Assembly (NCBI GenBank): GCA_028408915.1
Contig: JAOOLS010000003.1
Coordinates: 1-42,592 of the forward strand
DNA length: 42,592 bases
Direction of reading: 5' to 3'
DNA from: Prochlorococcus sp. AH-716-J09
GTDB lineage: Bacteria > Cyanobacteriota > Cyanobacteriia > PCC-6307 > Cyanobiaceae
Position 1 is the first letter of the stretch. Each line of letters opens with the position of its first letter. Both the position numbers and the translations under genes were made by a program. Below the pieces are notes generated by a model. The model saw only the letters and a list, made by a program, of their open reading frames with translations, did not search any database and was not told the origin of the DNA. Shown one piece after another: positions 9,614-20,298 of the stretch.

Positions 9614-9808
9614 TTATTTAATTTCTAACTTCTCCGCCTTCCTCAATATTTGATTCTTTAAAAAAACAAGCGCATCTAATTTTTCTTCTTTTTCTTCAAT
9701 ATTTACAAATTTCATTTCTGCAATTTCAATAATTGCTTTATTAACATTTTTAAGCTGTTTCTTAATAATTCTTTTTGGTTTTTTAATTGATTCCATTGGA
9801 ATTATCAT
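9614..9808 (-). CDS. Hypothetical small protein
   Basis: 64-aa ORF, Lys-rich helical. Confidence 0.4.
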   Translation of the reverse strand: MIIPMESIKKPKRIIKKQLKNVNKAIIEIAEMKFVNIEEKEEKLDALVFLKNQILRKAEKLEIK

Positions 9809-9864
9809 TTTCTTTATATTCTCTTTATTTTCTGAAAATGCAAGTCTCTCACTCGAAAAATCTT

Positions 9865-10188
9865 TTAATTATTTAATTTATAATTTGTTTTTATAGTTTT
9901 TATTATTGAATCTTGTGGTTCTTCACTTGGGAAACAATTAATAATTCTATATTTTCCGCCTTTCTTATCAGTCTCTACAACTGTAAATTCCACATACTTA
10001 CCTATTCCATCTATTAAATCCTTCACTTCTGTATTAATTATCTCTTCATTTTCATTTTCAATAATACGAGATTTCCCACCGCAACTAATTAATGCATTTT
10101 CTTTAGTAACAAAAAAATCTTTATCATTACTGCATGAGGACAGAAAAGATAAAGAAAATACAATTAAAAGAAGTTTTTTCATAGTCAA
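9865..10188 (-). CDS. Hypothetical lipoprotein
   Basis: MKKLLLIVFSLSFLSSCSN lipobox. Confidence 0.6.
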   Translation of the reverse strand: MTMKKLLLIVFSLSFLSSCSNDKDFFVTKENALISCGGKSRIIENENEEIINTEVKDLIDGIGKYVEFTVVETDKKGGKYRIINCFPSEEPQDSIIKTIKTNYKLNN

Positions 10189-10307
10189 AAGTTTTTATAC
10201 ATAATTAATTTATAAGGCAATTTTATTAAGTAGAAGTTAAACCATAATTCAATGTAAATTAATTATGAAATAATTAGATCAAATAATTTTGATTATATAA
10301 AATAAAA

Positions 10308-11051
10308 TTGTTGGAACTTTCAATGGCTATTAAAGATCATAAAAGTTTGCAAGACTCAAGAATTCTTCTTGTAGAGGATGATAAGAGTATTAGGCTTACA
10401 GTCAGTGAAACCTTGAGCAGCGAAGGTTTTAGAGTGTCAAGTTTCAAAGACGGTTTAAGTGCCTTAGATTTTATTAATAATGATATTAAAAAAGATGTTG
10501 ACCTAATAATTCTAGATTTAATGTTGCCAGGACTAAATGGATTAGAGTTATGTAGAAAAATAAGAAATGATGAAGACTACACACCCATACTAATTTTGAG
10601 TGCTAAAGATAATGAATCAGACAGGGTTCTTGGATTAGAGGTTGGTGCAGATGATTATTTAACAAAACCCTTTGGTTTAAATGAATTAATTGCTAGATCT
10701 AGAGCCTTAATAAGAAGATCTAAACGTAATAAAAAATATATAGAAAAATCAAAAACTGTTCTCGAGTTTAATCATATAAAAATGTTTTTGGAAGAATGTA
10801 GGGTAACTTCTTTTGATAGAGAAATAACATTATCTCCAAAAGAATTTAAATTATTAGAGTTATTTCTGAAAAATCCAAAAAGGGTTTGGTCAAGAGATTT
10901 AATACTTGAAAAAATTTGGGAAATTGACTTTATTGGTGATACTAAAACTGTAGATGTTCATGTTAGGTGGCTCAGAGAGAAATTAGAAGAAGATCCCTCA
11001 GCTCCAAAGTTTCTTAAAACTGTAAGAGGTTTTGGATATAAGTTTGGATGA
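10308..11051 (+). CDS. phoB: OmpR/PhoB-family response regulator
   Basis: REC domain (LVEDDKSIRLTV, DLIILDLMLPG, LSAKD, GADDYLTKPF) plus winged-helix DNA-binding domain; phoR, porin and pstS context. ATG at 10323 is an alternative start. Confidence 0.85.
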   Translation: MLELSMAIKDHKSLQDSRILLVEDDKSIRLTVSETLSSEGFRVSSFKDGLSALDFINNDIKKDVDLIILDLMLPGLNGLELCRKIRNDEDYTPILILSAKDNESDRVLGLEVGADDYLTKPFGLNELIARSRALIRRSKRNKKYIEKSKTVLEFNHIKMFLEECRVTSFDREITLSPKEFKLLELFLKNPKRVWSRDLILEKIWEIDFIGDTKTVDVHVRWLREKLEEDPSAPKFLKTVRGFGYKFG

Positions 11052-12208
11052 AAATGAAAACACTACAAGAAGTATTATTTTTTTTACATCAGAAGTGGAA
11101 AATAAAAGTCAAGCATTTTTCTCAATCAAAAGAAAAAAAATTTGAAGTTGATAAAAATAAGTATAAAAAAACTATTGATTTCCCATTTGATAAAATTAGA
11201 CCTCAAGAAGTGTTGTCTTGGTTAGATTATTCATCGCAAGGGTGGATAATCTTATCATCTGATCTAACAATAAAATTTATCAATCAGAAAGCTTTATCTC
11301 TTATTAGGGTTATCAAATATAAAGATGTAATTGGAAAAGCAATTAATGATATTAATGAGCTTGAAGTACTTAGTAATAAAATTCTATATTTAAGAAAAAA
11401 AGATTTCCCATTCAACCTTGATTTCACAATTGCGGGAGTACCCATTTCGGTAAATATTGTTAGAGGAAGGAAAAAGAATTATTTAATATTATTGGAAAGT
11501 AAATTATCAATTGAATCGATAAAAAAACGACAAAATCAATTAATTAATGATGTGTCTCATGAACTGAAAACTCCTCTTACATCACTTATCTTAATTGGGG
11601 AAAGACTTGAATCAGTAGTATCAAAAAAGGATAGGTATCTTGTTAAAAGACTTAAGAAAGAGTCAAAAAGATTAAGAAAAATGGCCGAAGAGACTTTAGA
11701 GCTTTCTAAGCTAGAAAGTAGCGAAGATTTTAATAAAAACAAAAAAATATCTATTTCAGATTTGATTATGGAATCTTGGCAAACACTAAAACCGCTTGCA
11801 GAAAAAAAGGATATAAAAATAAATTTATTTTCTCCAACAAAATATTATATATCTGGGGATATTGAAAATTTAAAAAGAGCATTTATAAATATTTTAGATA
11901 ACGCTATTCGTTATTCCCCAACAAAAGAGGGCATACAAATTGAAATTTTTAAGAGAGATAGCTCTGTTGTTATAAGAGTTAGAGATAAAGGTATTGGATT
12001 AGAAGAAAATGAATCAAATGACATTTTTTCTCGTTTTTATCGTGGGGATCCATCAAGGACTAAATTTAAGAAAAGTGGAAGTGGTTTAGGTCTTTCAATT
12101 ACAAAAAAAATAATTAATAACAATAAAGGTTTTATAAAGGCATTTAATCATAAAGATGGTGGAGCGATTATTGAAACTATCTTTCCGTGTCTTAATACAG
12201 ATTTATAG
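11048..12208 (+). CDS. phoR: Sensor histidine kinase
   Basis: NDVSHELKTPLTSL H-box, N/G boxes (NILDNAIRYSP, RVRDKGIGLEE, GSGLGLSI); overlaps phoB. Confidence 0.85.
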   Translation: MKMKTLQEVLFFLHQKWKIKVKHFSQSKEKKFEVDKNKYKKTIDFPFDKIRPQEVLSWLDYSSQGWIILSSDLTIKFINQKALSLIRVIKYKDVIGKAINDINELEVLSNKILYLRKKDFPFNLDFTIAGVPISVNIVRGRKKNYLILLESKLSIESIKKRQNQLINDVSHELKTPLTSLILIGERLESVVSKKDRYLVKRLKKESKRLRKMAEETLELSKLESSEDFNKNKKISISDLIMESWQTLKPLAEKKDIKINLFSPTKYYISGDIENLKRAFINILDNAIRYSPTKEGIQIEIFKRDSSVVIRVRDKGIGLEENESNDIFSRFYRGDPSRTKFKKSGSGLGLSITKKIINNNKGFIKAFNHKDGGAIIETIFPCLNTDL

Positions 12209-12215
12209 GGAAAAT

Positions 12216-12542
12216 TTAAAAAATATTAGGACATGATTTTTCTGCAATAAATTTTTTTAAATTCAAAACCCCTTCTCTTGTAAAAAGAATGCTTCCTTCT
12301 TTGGAGTCATCTGCCCAATAAGAATCTCTTTTGCCAATAGCTAACCAAAGCCTATCAGGTAATGTTGGCATGTACATACTCTCGAAAGCAGATGTTCCAA
12401 TGTCATTTTCTTCTTTCATATCTTTGCATGCTTCTATCATTAGTTTGGGTCGATTTAAATAATGCCTGACACCCTGCCAATAATATTTTGTTTCAGCTTT
12501 AACTGGGGCGATGAATAAAATAATAAATATTAGGTATTTCAT
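12216..12542 (-). CDS. Hypothetical secreted protein
   Basis: Signal peptide-like N-terminus, 108 aa. Confidence 0.5.
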   Translation of the reverse strand: MKYLIFIILFIAPVKAETKYYWQGVRHYLNRPKLMIEACKDMKEENDIGTSAFESMYMPTLPDRLWLAIGKRDSYWADDSKEGSILFTREGVLNLKKFIAEKSCPNIF

Positions 12543-12580
12543 GATTTAACTTTTTTTAATTATAAGAACTGCAAAAAAAA

Positions 12581-12602
12581 GCCACCTTATATAAAAGGTG
12601 AC
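12581..12602 (-). terminator. Intrinsic terminator
   Basis: GCCACCTT-atataa-AAGGTGAC flanked by A8 (T-run on minus strand). Confidence 0.75.
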
Positions 12603-12620
12603 TTTTATTAGTAGTTTTAA

Positions 12621-14903
12621 CTAGATTTTTCCAATATTTAGGAAAAGAGTTTCACCAGTTGATTTCTTTCCAGTCCCGTCGTTGTCAGTTGAAATCCATG
12701 CTTGCCCCTCGCTTGTTATTGCTAAGCCTTCAACCTTTTCAAGGATAAAACCACCCGTAGATTGCATTACTGGTTTTAGATCAGTAACTAACTCTTTTTC
12801 AACTAAAGGATAAAGTCTGGGAGGAATATTAGTCTGAAGACCTTCGAAAATAACATCATCTAAATCTATTTTATATATAGCTTTCAATTTCGCTTTCTTT
12901 CCATAGAAACTATCTCTTTCGATTACATAAAGTGCCCCGTCATGGTAAGTCAATTCTGAAATGCCAACGCCACCTTTTTTGATCCTATCTAATTGATAAT
13001 TTACGGCCCCCCACTGTTTGGTTTTTAAATTATAGGAAAGGATCTTAGTAGTATTGAAAGTATCATCACCCCAAGGCTTCTGTTGAGCAATATAAAGAAT
13101 ATCCCCATTCCTTGTTATGCCTTCAAAACCAGGATTTTTAGCATAATTAAGATATGAAAGTGGTGGAGTTATCTTCTCTAAAATTTCACCATCTGAGCTT
13201 ACATGGTAGATTGCAGGAGGATGTTCATCTAGCTTTTTCTTGATTCCTTCAGTAGAAATGTAGAATCCACCATTACCATCAGTAGTAATACCCTCTTGAT
13301 CCATAAATAATGCAGTCTTACCATCTAGCTTTATATCTATAGCTCTTTCTAATAGTGCTGGGGAAGATGAAGGATCAATAACGTAAATTCTTGGCTGAGT
13401 TTTAAAAGTCCCATCATTTACAGCATAAATTTTACCGTCATCACCAGCCACCATTCCACTTATCGCACCCCAAGATACAAATTCAAGGCCATTTTCATTT
13501 GTTAAATGTGGGTATGAAGCAGGAGCATCTTGTAGTTGATAAATAGTCACATGAGAAGATAAACCAGGTTCTTTTTTGTTGTAGTCTTTTTCATTTGCTG
13601 AGGCAATTAATCCCCTCTCTGGAATTGCGACAAATCCCTCTGGTCCAATGCCTGATGGAAGTAATTGAGTAAGCAAAGGTTGATTTAGTTCTGTGATATC
13701 GTAAACAGCTACTATCCCAGCTCGTTCAGCACCAACAAATAAATAGGGCGTTCCATTAATTTTTGAATATGTAACTGACTCAGGTTCTACTCCCTTTTTA
13801 CCTGCTCTCCCATCTTGGAAATGACCTATTTGTGCAATTGCTCTTTCTAGTCTATTTGCATCTTCATAAACTACTGTTCCATCTTTTTTAAAAATAGTCC
13901 AGGATCTTGAACCACCTCTTTTTGCCTGACTTGGATCAATATGCTTGTAATCGCCTTCATTTGCTGTTGCAAAATGGTCATTATCAATCCAAGTAAGACC
14001 ATCGGGTTCTCTTCTTACATTCTTTAGTTTGCTTTTAAATTTATGTGCTCCATCTTTCTTTGTATCCATTCCTGCCATTTGTTTTACAACTCCTGCCGAG
14101 AAATGTGATATTACATTTCCATCTTTATCAATTACTGCAAGATGGTTGTTTTCTTGAAGAGAGACAACTGTTTCACCAAGATCATTAATAGCAACGAATT
14201 CTGGTTCGGGATCAAAAGGAGCTATTTCGGATAAGCCTGTTAAATCTACTTTTTTAATTGAGTTACATTGTATTTTTCCTCTTTTGTTTAACTTCACAAG
14301 AGAAACATAACCTGGAGGATTAATTTGAATGCCATTGTCATCAATTTGAGGGATAAATCCATTTTTATATTCTTCATCCCTCTCATTCTCTATAGCGACA
14401 GCTAGAAATGTTCCGTCTGGTGAAACAAAAACGCTATCAGGCTGCCCACCTAAATCACATTCTTTTACTGCTTTTCTTGTTTCTAAATTGTATTGAACTA
14501 AAGCTCCTGAAGGATTTGTATAACTTTCAGATGTATTCGAACCTATATAAGCATTGTTTCCAAGTGCTGCAATTCCAGTGGGTTCTGCTTCCAGTTCAAC
14601 AACTCCCAATGCTTTAGGTTTTGCAGGGTCTGAGATATCAACTAAACCTACTACTCCTAGATCGCTATCTGTATACATCAAAGTCTTACCATCTTCTGAT
14701 GCAGTAACAACTTCTGAAGAAGTTTTGGTTGTAGATTTTGATCCCTCTGGTAAATTATCACTTACATTGAAAGAAGAAATTCTGTTGAAGTTTTTTTCAT
14801 TTGCCCAATATTTTGTATTCCAATTTGCAAATCCGCCACTTGTAGAGGAGGCGACGATTGCAAGTAATGCTGAAAAACTTGCAGCAGCTAGGGTTTTTTT
14901 CAT
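12621..14903 (-). CDS. Secreted beta-propeller protein, phytase/esterase-like (choice-of-anchor-type plus PF13449-like)
   Basis: Signal peptide; EPDGLTWIDNDHFATANEGDY, GPEGFVAIPERGLIASANEKDY, FMDQEGITTDGNGGFYISTEG, KVEGLAITSEGQAWISTDNDG motifs. Confidence 0.75.
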   Translation of the reverse strand: MKKTLAAASFSALLAIVASSTSGGFANWNTKYWANEKNFNRISSFNVSDNLPEGSKSTTKTSSEVVTASEDGKTLMYTDSDLGVVGLVDISDPAKPKALGVVELEAEPTGIAALGNNAYIGSNTSESYTNPSGALVQYNLETRKAVKECDLGGQPDSVFVSPDGTFLAVAIENERDEEYKNGFIPQIDDNGIQINPPGYVSLVKLNKRGKIQCNSIKKVDLTGLSEIAPFDPEPEFVAINDLGETVVSLQENNHLAVIDKDGNVISHFSAGVVKQMAGMDTKKDGAHKFKSKLKNVRREPDGLTWIDNDHFATANEGDYKHIDPSQAKRGGSRSWTIFKKDGTVVYEDANRLERAIAQIGHFQDGRAGKKGVEPESVTYSKINGTPYLFVGAERAGIVAVYDITELNQPLLTQLLPSGIGPEGFVAIPERGLIASANEKDYNKKEPGLSSHVTIYQLQDAPASYPHLTNENGLEFVSWGAISGMVAGDDGKIYAVNDGTFKTQPRIYVIDPSSSPALLERAIDIKLDGKTALFMDQEGITTDGNGGFYISTEGIKKKLDEHPPAIYHVSSDGEILEKITPPLSYLNYAKNPGFEGITRNGDILYIAQQKPWGDDTFNTTKILSYNLKTKQWGAVNYQLDRIKKGGVGISELTYHDGALYVIERDSFYGKKAKLKAIYKIDLDDVIFEGLQTNIPPRLYPLVEKELVTDLKPVMQSTGGFILEKVEGLAITSEGQAWISTDNDGTGKKSTGETLFLNIGKI

Positions 14904-15008
14904 TTAGTGCGTAAGAAAATACATCCTCATGCTCCCTTTAAAAAGTTAAGAAAAAAAAATAAATTTATTAAGAACACTTTAAGTTTTTAATTTTTAGGTA
15001 AAAAAAAG

Positions 15009-15030
15009 ACCTCCACGTTGGAGGCCCTTT
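15009..15030 (-). terminator. Intrinsic terminator of porin gene
   Basis: CCTCCA-cgt-TGGAGG flanked by A-run (T-run on minus). Confidence 0.8.
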
Positions 15031-15047
15031 TAATTTGGTTATTCTGG

Positions 15048-16388
15048 TTAGAATTTAAATGTAGTTGTAAGTCCAAGACCTGAGGTATCTTCAGAACCAT
15101 CAACTTCAGCGATGTATCCAAATGCAGTCATTGAAACTCCATCATTTATTGGAAAACTGTATGAAGCTTCATAACCGTATACCTCATTAGCTCCATCATC
15201 TATTGCACCATTTGTACCAAAGCCAACTTCAAAAGTACCCTCACCAAGATCGGTTGCATATCCAACTTTGAATTGAGTAGTATCTTTGTTTGCACCTTGC
15301 TTGGTTCCAATTTCAACACCACCACTTAATGTTCCCATACCTTCTGGTGTGTAGTAAGCAGTAGCACCATAGTAAGTGGTATCACTATTAGCAGTTGCAC
15401 CTCCATCAGCTAATGCATAACCGAAAGTAAATCCATAAGTATCATTTGAATAACCTAAAGCGGCTCCGAGACCATCTGTACTTTCTTTTGTAGCAATACC
15501 ACTTGTTCCGCTATCACCTGAAAAGCCGAAACCAAACTCCCAGCCATCTGCAAATTCTGTTCCTAAGCTTACAGAAACATCTCCACCAGCATCAACTGCA
15601 TTTTTAGCTCCACAATCATCCATAGCATCGATAATTGTTCCTAATGCACAAGCATTTGGGAAATTCTTAGATAAGTCCATTGAATCTCCAACTGAAACAT
15701 CCCATCTTCCTAATGGAAATGTGTAGTTAACGTCTTCAATTGTAAGAGCATCTTGAGATTCACCAAAACCAGTTACGCCCTGCACAGTATTTGTACCAGC
15801 GGCATTACCGGCTGCAAACTCAATATTTAGTTTGTCATCACCAGTAAAACTAGTATTTAAATCCACTTCATAGTGATAAGCAAAAGTTGTTTGCTCTTCA
15901 TTATTATTGTCTCCAACAATAGCTGCACCGTTTGAGCCAGCACCAATCTGCATTTCTACTTTACCTGACATAGAAGTCGTTTCAGAGAAACTACCAGCTT
16001 CAATGCCATTAACACGAGCTTCAAGTCCATCCACTCTTCCTTTCATAATTGCTAATTCAGAACCAAGCTCATCACTTAGCCTTTCTATTGCGGCTCCGTT
16101 CATTAAGCCTTCACCACCGGCAATTAATCTGTTTAATTCAGCTGCAGCTTCAATACGATGAACTGGGCTACCATTGAATCTTGGACTTTTTGAAAGATCT
16201 TTTAATGAATCATAAGCCCAGTCGCCTGGAACCAATAGATCTGATTTGAAATCGCCTGTTGATATAACTTCAGGGGATTTGGTGAAAGGGCTGAATTCAG
16301 GTTGATTGATTTCAGCAGCATTTACTGCAAGACCTGATGCCATTGAAATGATCGCAGGAGCAGCAATTAATTTTTGAAAAAGTTTCAT
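15048..16388 (-). CDS. Porin with SLH-like N-terminal segment, phosphate-cluster porin
   Basis: VPGDWAYDSLKDLSKSPRFNGSPVHRIEAAAELNRLI (SLH-like), coiled linker, beta-barrel; start adjusted to MKLFQKLI. Confidence 0.8.
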   Translation of the reverse strand: MKLFQKLIAAPAIISMASGLAVNAAEINQPEFSPFTKSPEVISTGDFKSDLLVPGDWAYDSLKDLSKSPRFNGSPVHRIEAAAELNRLIAGGEGLMNGAAIERLSDELGSELAIMKGRVDGLEARVNGIEAGSFSETTSMSGKVEMQIGAGSNGAAIVGDNNNEEQTTFAYHYEVDLNTSFTGDDKLNIEFAAGNAAGTNTVQGVTGFGESQDALTIEDVNYTFPLGRWDVSVGDSMDLSKNFPNACALGTIIDAMDDCGAKNAVDAGGDVSVSLGTEFADGWEFGFGFSGDSGTSGIATKESTDGLGAALGYSNDTYGFTFGYALADGGATANSDTTYYGATAYYTPEGMGTLSGGVEIGTKQGANKDTTQFKVGYATDLGEGTFEVGFGTNGAIDDGANEVYGYEASYSFPINDGVSMTAFGYIAEVDGSEDTSGLGLTTTFKF

Positions 16389-16440
16389 AAACCTCAACAC
16401 GTAAAAATGGACACAAGTCCAATTTCATACCAACGAATTA

Positions 16441-16459
16441 AAGTTAAGAAAAGAGTAAG
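16441..16459 (-). promoter_or_regulatory. Candidate Pho box upstream of porin
   Basis: Minus strand CTTACTCT-ttt-CTTAACTT, 11-bp period, fits cyanobacterial PyTTAAPyPy repeats. Confidence 0.5.
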
Positions 16460-16623
16460 AAATTAGGTCAGAAGGAAATTTTAAAGAGAGTTTAAACTTT
16501 TCTTAAATCAAACAAAATAATTTCTTTATTTCTTGAATATTTTTTAAAGTAAGAATTTAAAATTGAATTTATTTATTTTCAATTATTTTCAAAACCAAAC
16601 GTAAATAAGTTAAATTGATATTT

Positions 16624-16642
16624 AGTTTAAGAAGGGGTTAAG
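16624..16642 (-). promoter_or_regulatory. Candidate Pho box upstream of pstS
   Basis: Minus strand CTTAACCC-ctt-CTTAAACT, 11-bp period. Confidence 0.55.
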
Positions 16643-16728
16643 AACTAATTAACCACAGGATAAAATTTTAATCAATGAGTATTTGTGTATAAATTCAGTG
16701 CTATAAATATGTAGTCTTTCATTTAATC

Positions 16729-17724
16729 ATGACATCCATGAACATAGCTAAGAAAGCTTTGGTTCTCACTTCTGCAGTAGCCATTGCTGCTGGTACAAGT
16801 GTTCCTGGCACAAGTGTTTCTGCTAAAACAAGATTAAGTGGTGCTGGAGCATCATTCCCTGCCAAAATTTACACTCGTTGGTTCAAAGATTTAGCCTCTT
16901 CAGGTGGTCCAAGAGTTAATTACCAAGCTGTTGGTTCAGGCTCTGGAAGAAAAGCTTTTATTGATCAGACAGTGAACTTTGGTGCTTCTGATGATCCTAT
17001 GAAGGATAAAGATATAGCAAAGGTAACAAGAGGATTAGTACAGATTCCTATGGTTGGAGGAACTATTGCTTTTGGTTATAACTATGATTGTGATTTGAAA
17101 CTTACTCAAGAGCAAGCAGTAAGAGTTGCTATGGGTATGGTTAAAAACTGGAAAGAATTAGGCTGTAAATCAGGCAAGTTAACTTGGGCACATCGTTCTG
17201 ACGGATCAGGCACAACCAAAGCTTTTACTAACTCTATGGAAGCTTTTTCAAAAACTTGGACACTAGGAACAGGTAAATCAGTTAAGTGGCCAGCAGGCGT
17301 TGGAGCAAAAGGTAATTCAGGTGTAGCAGGTGTTATACAAAATACACCTGGTGCAATTGGTTATGTTAACCAGTCTTATATAAAAGGTAATGTTAAAGCC
17401 GCTGCACTTCAGAATCTTTCAGGTGAGTTTCTAAAACCATCTGTAGAAGCAGGAGCTAAGGCTCTTAATGGTATTACTCTAGATGAAAATCTTGCTGGTA
17501 AAAATCCTAATCCAACTGCAAAAGGAGCATACCCTATAGCTTCATTAACATGGATACTTGCTTATGAAGAGGGTAATGGTAGAAACACTAAAGCTATCAA
17601 ACAAGCCTTTAATACATTATTAAGTGATAAGTATCAAGATAAAGCTCCATCACTTGGATTTGTCCCCTTAAAAGGAGATATTCTTGAGAAGTCAAGAGCT
17701 GCTGTAAAAAGAATCGGTAAATAA
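16729..17724 (+). CDS. pstS: Phosphate ABC transporter substrate-binding protein PstS
   Basis: LSGAGASFPAKIYTRWF...YQAVGSGSGRKAFIDQTVNFGASDDPM...RSDGSGTT. Confidence 0.95.
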   Translation: MTSMNIAKKALVLTSAVAIAAGTSVPGTSVSAKTRLSGAGASFPAKIYTRWFKDLASSGGPRVNYQAVGSGSGRKAFIDQTVNFGASDDPMKDKDIAKVTRGLVQIPMVGGTIAFGYNYDCDLKLTQEQAVRVAMGMVKNWKELGCKSGKLTWAHRSDGSGTTKAFTNSMEAFSKTWTLGTGKSVKWPAGVGAKGNSGVAGVIQNTPGAIGYVNQSYIKGNVKAAALQNLSGEFLKPSVEAGAKALNGITLDENLAGKNPNPTAKGAYPIASLTWILAYEEGNGRNTKAIKQAFNTLLSDKYQDKAPSLGFVPLKGDILEKSRAAVKRIGK

Positions 17725-17742
17725 ACCGTAAGACAATATTTA

Positions 17743-17769
17743 AAAGGAGGAATTTATTTCCTCCTTTTT
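17743..17769 (+). terminator. Intrinsic terminator of pstS
   Basis: AAAGGAGG-aatttattt-CCTCCTTT followed by T-run. Confidence 0.8.
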
Positions 17770-17770
17770 T

Positions 17771-18997
17771 TTATGCAAACAAATATTTTGACAAGCCTAA
17801 TATTAAAGAAAAAAGAATGAGTATGTATGTTGGAACTATTTTAAAAAAAGATAATAGTGTGGAGATTAAAACTATAAAAATAGAGCTAATTAAAAAGAAT
17901 TTTGATGAAAAACTATCTTCAATTAAATTAAATCCAGAGAAAATAACTGCTCCAGGAATTGTATTGATCACTCCTTCGATAAAGTAATTAATTGATTTAA
18001 TTCTGTTTTTTATAAAGCCTTTTCCAAAAACAAAAATCAATATAAAACTTGGTAAAAAAATTGCAAAAGTTGATATAAATGAATACTTTAAAGCTTCATT
18101 TATTCCTCCGATCGAAAACCCTGCTTTATATCCAATAAAACTTGTAATTAATAAGACAGGCCCAGGTGTTATTTGGCTAATCATTATTCCATCTATAAAT
18201 TCATTATTTGTTAACCATCCTTGCGAGATAACATAATCACTCATAAGAGGAATGATTACTAATCCACCTCCAAAAATAAAAAGTCCCGATTTAAAGAAGA
18301 AAAAAAACAGATTAAGGTAATCTACTAAAAACTTTGAGGTTATAGACTCTCTTAAAAAATTATAAAACTTTGATATATCTAAAAAGACCGAGCTAATCAA
18401 AAATGAGGTTGTTGAAAATATAGATAAAGGGACCAAGCTATAAAAAATATTTTTGAATTTCTTTAAAAATATATTTATCAATCCTGCAATACTAAGAATT
18501 GTTATGAGTGGAAATTGAATACTATTATATTTAGCAAATATAAGTAGAAATAATATTGAGCTGGAGAATAATATTCGATCAAACTTTAATCTTTTTTTTA
18601 ATAGAACTAATGAGAATGAAAAAATTATCCCTGCAATAATAGGCGGATTAAAATAAATTAAATCTGTTAAGAATTTTGATCCAGAACCAATTTGCCAAAA
18701 AAAACTAAGAGCTAATACTGAAATGAATCCTGGGATAATGAAACTTATACCTGATATCAATCCACCAAGATAACCATTGATTTTAAGACCTATATATATT
18801 GCCAATTGAGTAGATATTGGTCCTGGAAGTATTTGACATAATCCAATACCTTTTTCAAAAGATTGATTTGATATCAATTTTTTATTATTTATAAGTTCAT
18901 CTTCGAATAAGGAAATATGAGCATAGGGTCCTCCAAAACTTAAAATACCAATTTTTAGGAAAGTTTTTGCAAGTTCAATTAAGGATATTTTTGCCAT
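17771..18997 (-). CDS. chrA: Chromate transporter family protein (two-domain CHR)
   Basis: [24 protein letters not shown]...[16 protein letters not shown]; second half [20 protein letters not shown]...[16 protein letters not shown]. Confidence 0.9.
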   Translation of the reverse strand: MAKISLIELAKTFLKIGILSFGGPYAHISLFEDELINNKKLISNQSFEKGIGLCQILPGPISTQLAIYIGLKINGYLGGLISGISFIIPGFISVLALSFFWQIGSGSKFLTDLIYFNPPIIAGIIFSFSLVLLKKRLKFDRILFSSSILFLLIFAKYNSIQFPLITILSIAGLINIFLKKFKNIFYSLVPLSIFSTTSFLISSVFLDISKFYNFLRESITSKFLVDYLNLFFFFFKSGLFIFGGGLVIIPLMSDYVISQGWLTNNEFIDGIMISQITPGPVLLITSFIGYKAGFSIGGINEALKYSFISTFAIFLPSFILIFVFGKGFIKNRIKSINYFIEGVINTIPGAVIFSGFNLIEDSFSSKFFLISSIFIVLISTLLSFFKIVPTYILILFSLILGLSKYLFA

Positions 18998-19027
18998 TAA
19001 AATATTCTAATTCCTAAAAATTAGTCT

Positions 19028-20287
19028 TTATGGAGCTGATAAGCTTTGTTTGATTGATGGTAATTTAAGACTCGAAATCCAAGATAAGAATATTAAAAGT
19101 GATGAAAAATAAAGACAATATTGAAGACCAATACTCGGATTTCTCCCAATCATAAATAGTAAGCCAGATAGTAATGTTCCAACTAGTCTTCCAGCAGCAT
19201 TTGCCATGTAATAGAAGCCAACATTTAAACTGACTTTTTCATTATCAGAGTAGGCCAAAATCATATAAGAATGTGTAGAGGAATTCATTGCAAAAACAAA
19301 TCCAAAAATAGTAAGTCCTAAAATTATTGCTATTGATGGAGAACTTTCTCTCCATAATGCGACTCCTATCAAAGATGGTATTACCATTAATACGGCACTC
19401 CAAAATTGGATAGCTTTACGATCTGGACTTTCTTTCTGGCCCCATATCTTTCTAATTGCTGGAGCAGAAGCCTGAACAATTCCATAACCTATTACCCAGG
19501 CCCCAAGAAATAATCCTATTTCCATATAGTCCCAACCAAATGCCATATCTAGGAATACTGGAAGAGCTACAACAAACCAAACATCTCTTGCTCCAAAAAG
19601 AAAGAATCTTGCTGCAGAAAGAATATTTATGGCATTTGATTTTGAAAAAAGATCATTAAAAGCTGGTTTGGTTTTCATCTTGCCAATTTCTCCAGGTAAA
19701 ATTAATGTCAATAAAAAGGCTAAGCAGAGTCCAAAACCCATAATTCCTACAGCATTATTGAATCCAAATAACTTATATAAAAGTCCACCCAAGAAAAAAC
19801 CAACTCCCTTAAGAGCATTTTTAGATCCAGTTAAAATAGCAACCCATTTAAAAAGTTGTTTTTGGCCAGTATCATTGCCATCATTTGTCTCTGGGACTAC
19901 TGTCTTAACAGCACTTTTAGCACTCATTTTGTTTAAATCTTTTGCTATTCCACTAACTGCTTGAGCAACCATAACGTATGCGACACTAAAAATTACCGGC
20001 CAATCTTCCTTAACTGGAATAAGCATAAAAAGAGCGATGATTTGCAGGATAGTCCCAATCCATAAAGTAAGCCTTAATCCATATCTTGCTCCTATCCAGC
20101 CACCATAAAGATTAGTAATTATTCCAAAAAACTCATAAAAAAGGAAAAGTAAAGCAATTTGTAGAGTTGTGTAACCTAGCTCATGAAAGTGACCAACAAC
20201 TAATAATCTTAATGCGCCGTCAGTAAGCGTGAATGCCCAATAGTTTGCTGTTACAACACTATATTGTTGAATATTAGATAACTTCAT
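19028..20287 (-). CDS. arsJ: MFS transporter ArsJ (organoarsenical efflux)
   Basis: LSNIQQYSVVTANYWAFTLTDGALRLLVVGHFHELGYTTLQIALLFLFYEFFGIITNLYGGWIGARYGL; adjacent to GAPDH. Confidence 0.88.
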   Translation of the reverse strand: MKLSNIQQYSVVTANYWAFTLTDGALRLLVVGHFHELGYTTLQIALLFLFYEFFGIITNLYGGWIGARYGLRLTLWIGTILQIIALFMLIPVKEDWPVIFSVAYVMVAQAVSGIAKDLNKMSAKSAVKTVVPETNDGNDTGQKQLFKWVAILTGSKNALKGVGFFLGGLLYKLFGFNNAVGIMGFGLCLAFLLTLILPGEIGKMKTKPAFNDLFSKSNAINILSAARFFLFGARDVWFVVALPVFLDMAFGWDYMEIGLFLGAWVIGYGIVQASAPAIRKIWGQKESPDRKAIQFWSAVLMVIPSLIGVALWRESSPSIAIILGLTIFGFVFAMNSSTHSYMILAYSDNEKVSLNVGFYYMANAAGRLVGTLLSGLLFMIGRNPSIGLQYCLYFSSLLIFLSWISSLKLPSIKQSLSAP

Positions 20288-20298
20288 AAAGACATAAA

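Noticed and set aside
14554-14907. 117-aa plus-strand ORF antisense to the phytase-like gene (also 14408-14617)
   Set aside because: Antisense shadow of a well-supported coding gene.
15907-16161. 84-aa plus ORF antisense to porin (and 6279-6716)
   Set aside because: Antisense to porin coding sequence; composition follows the porin codons.
19629-19964. 111-aa plus-strand ORF antisense to arsJ (also 19456-19659)
   Set aside because: Antisense shadow ORFs; no independent support.
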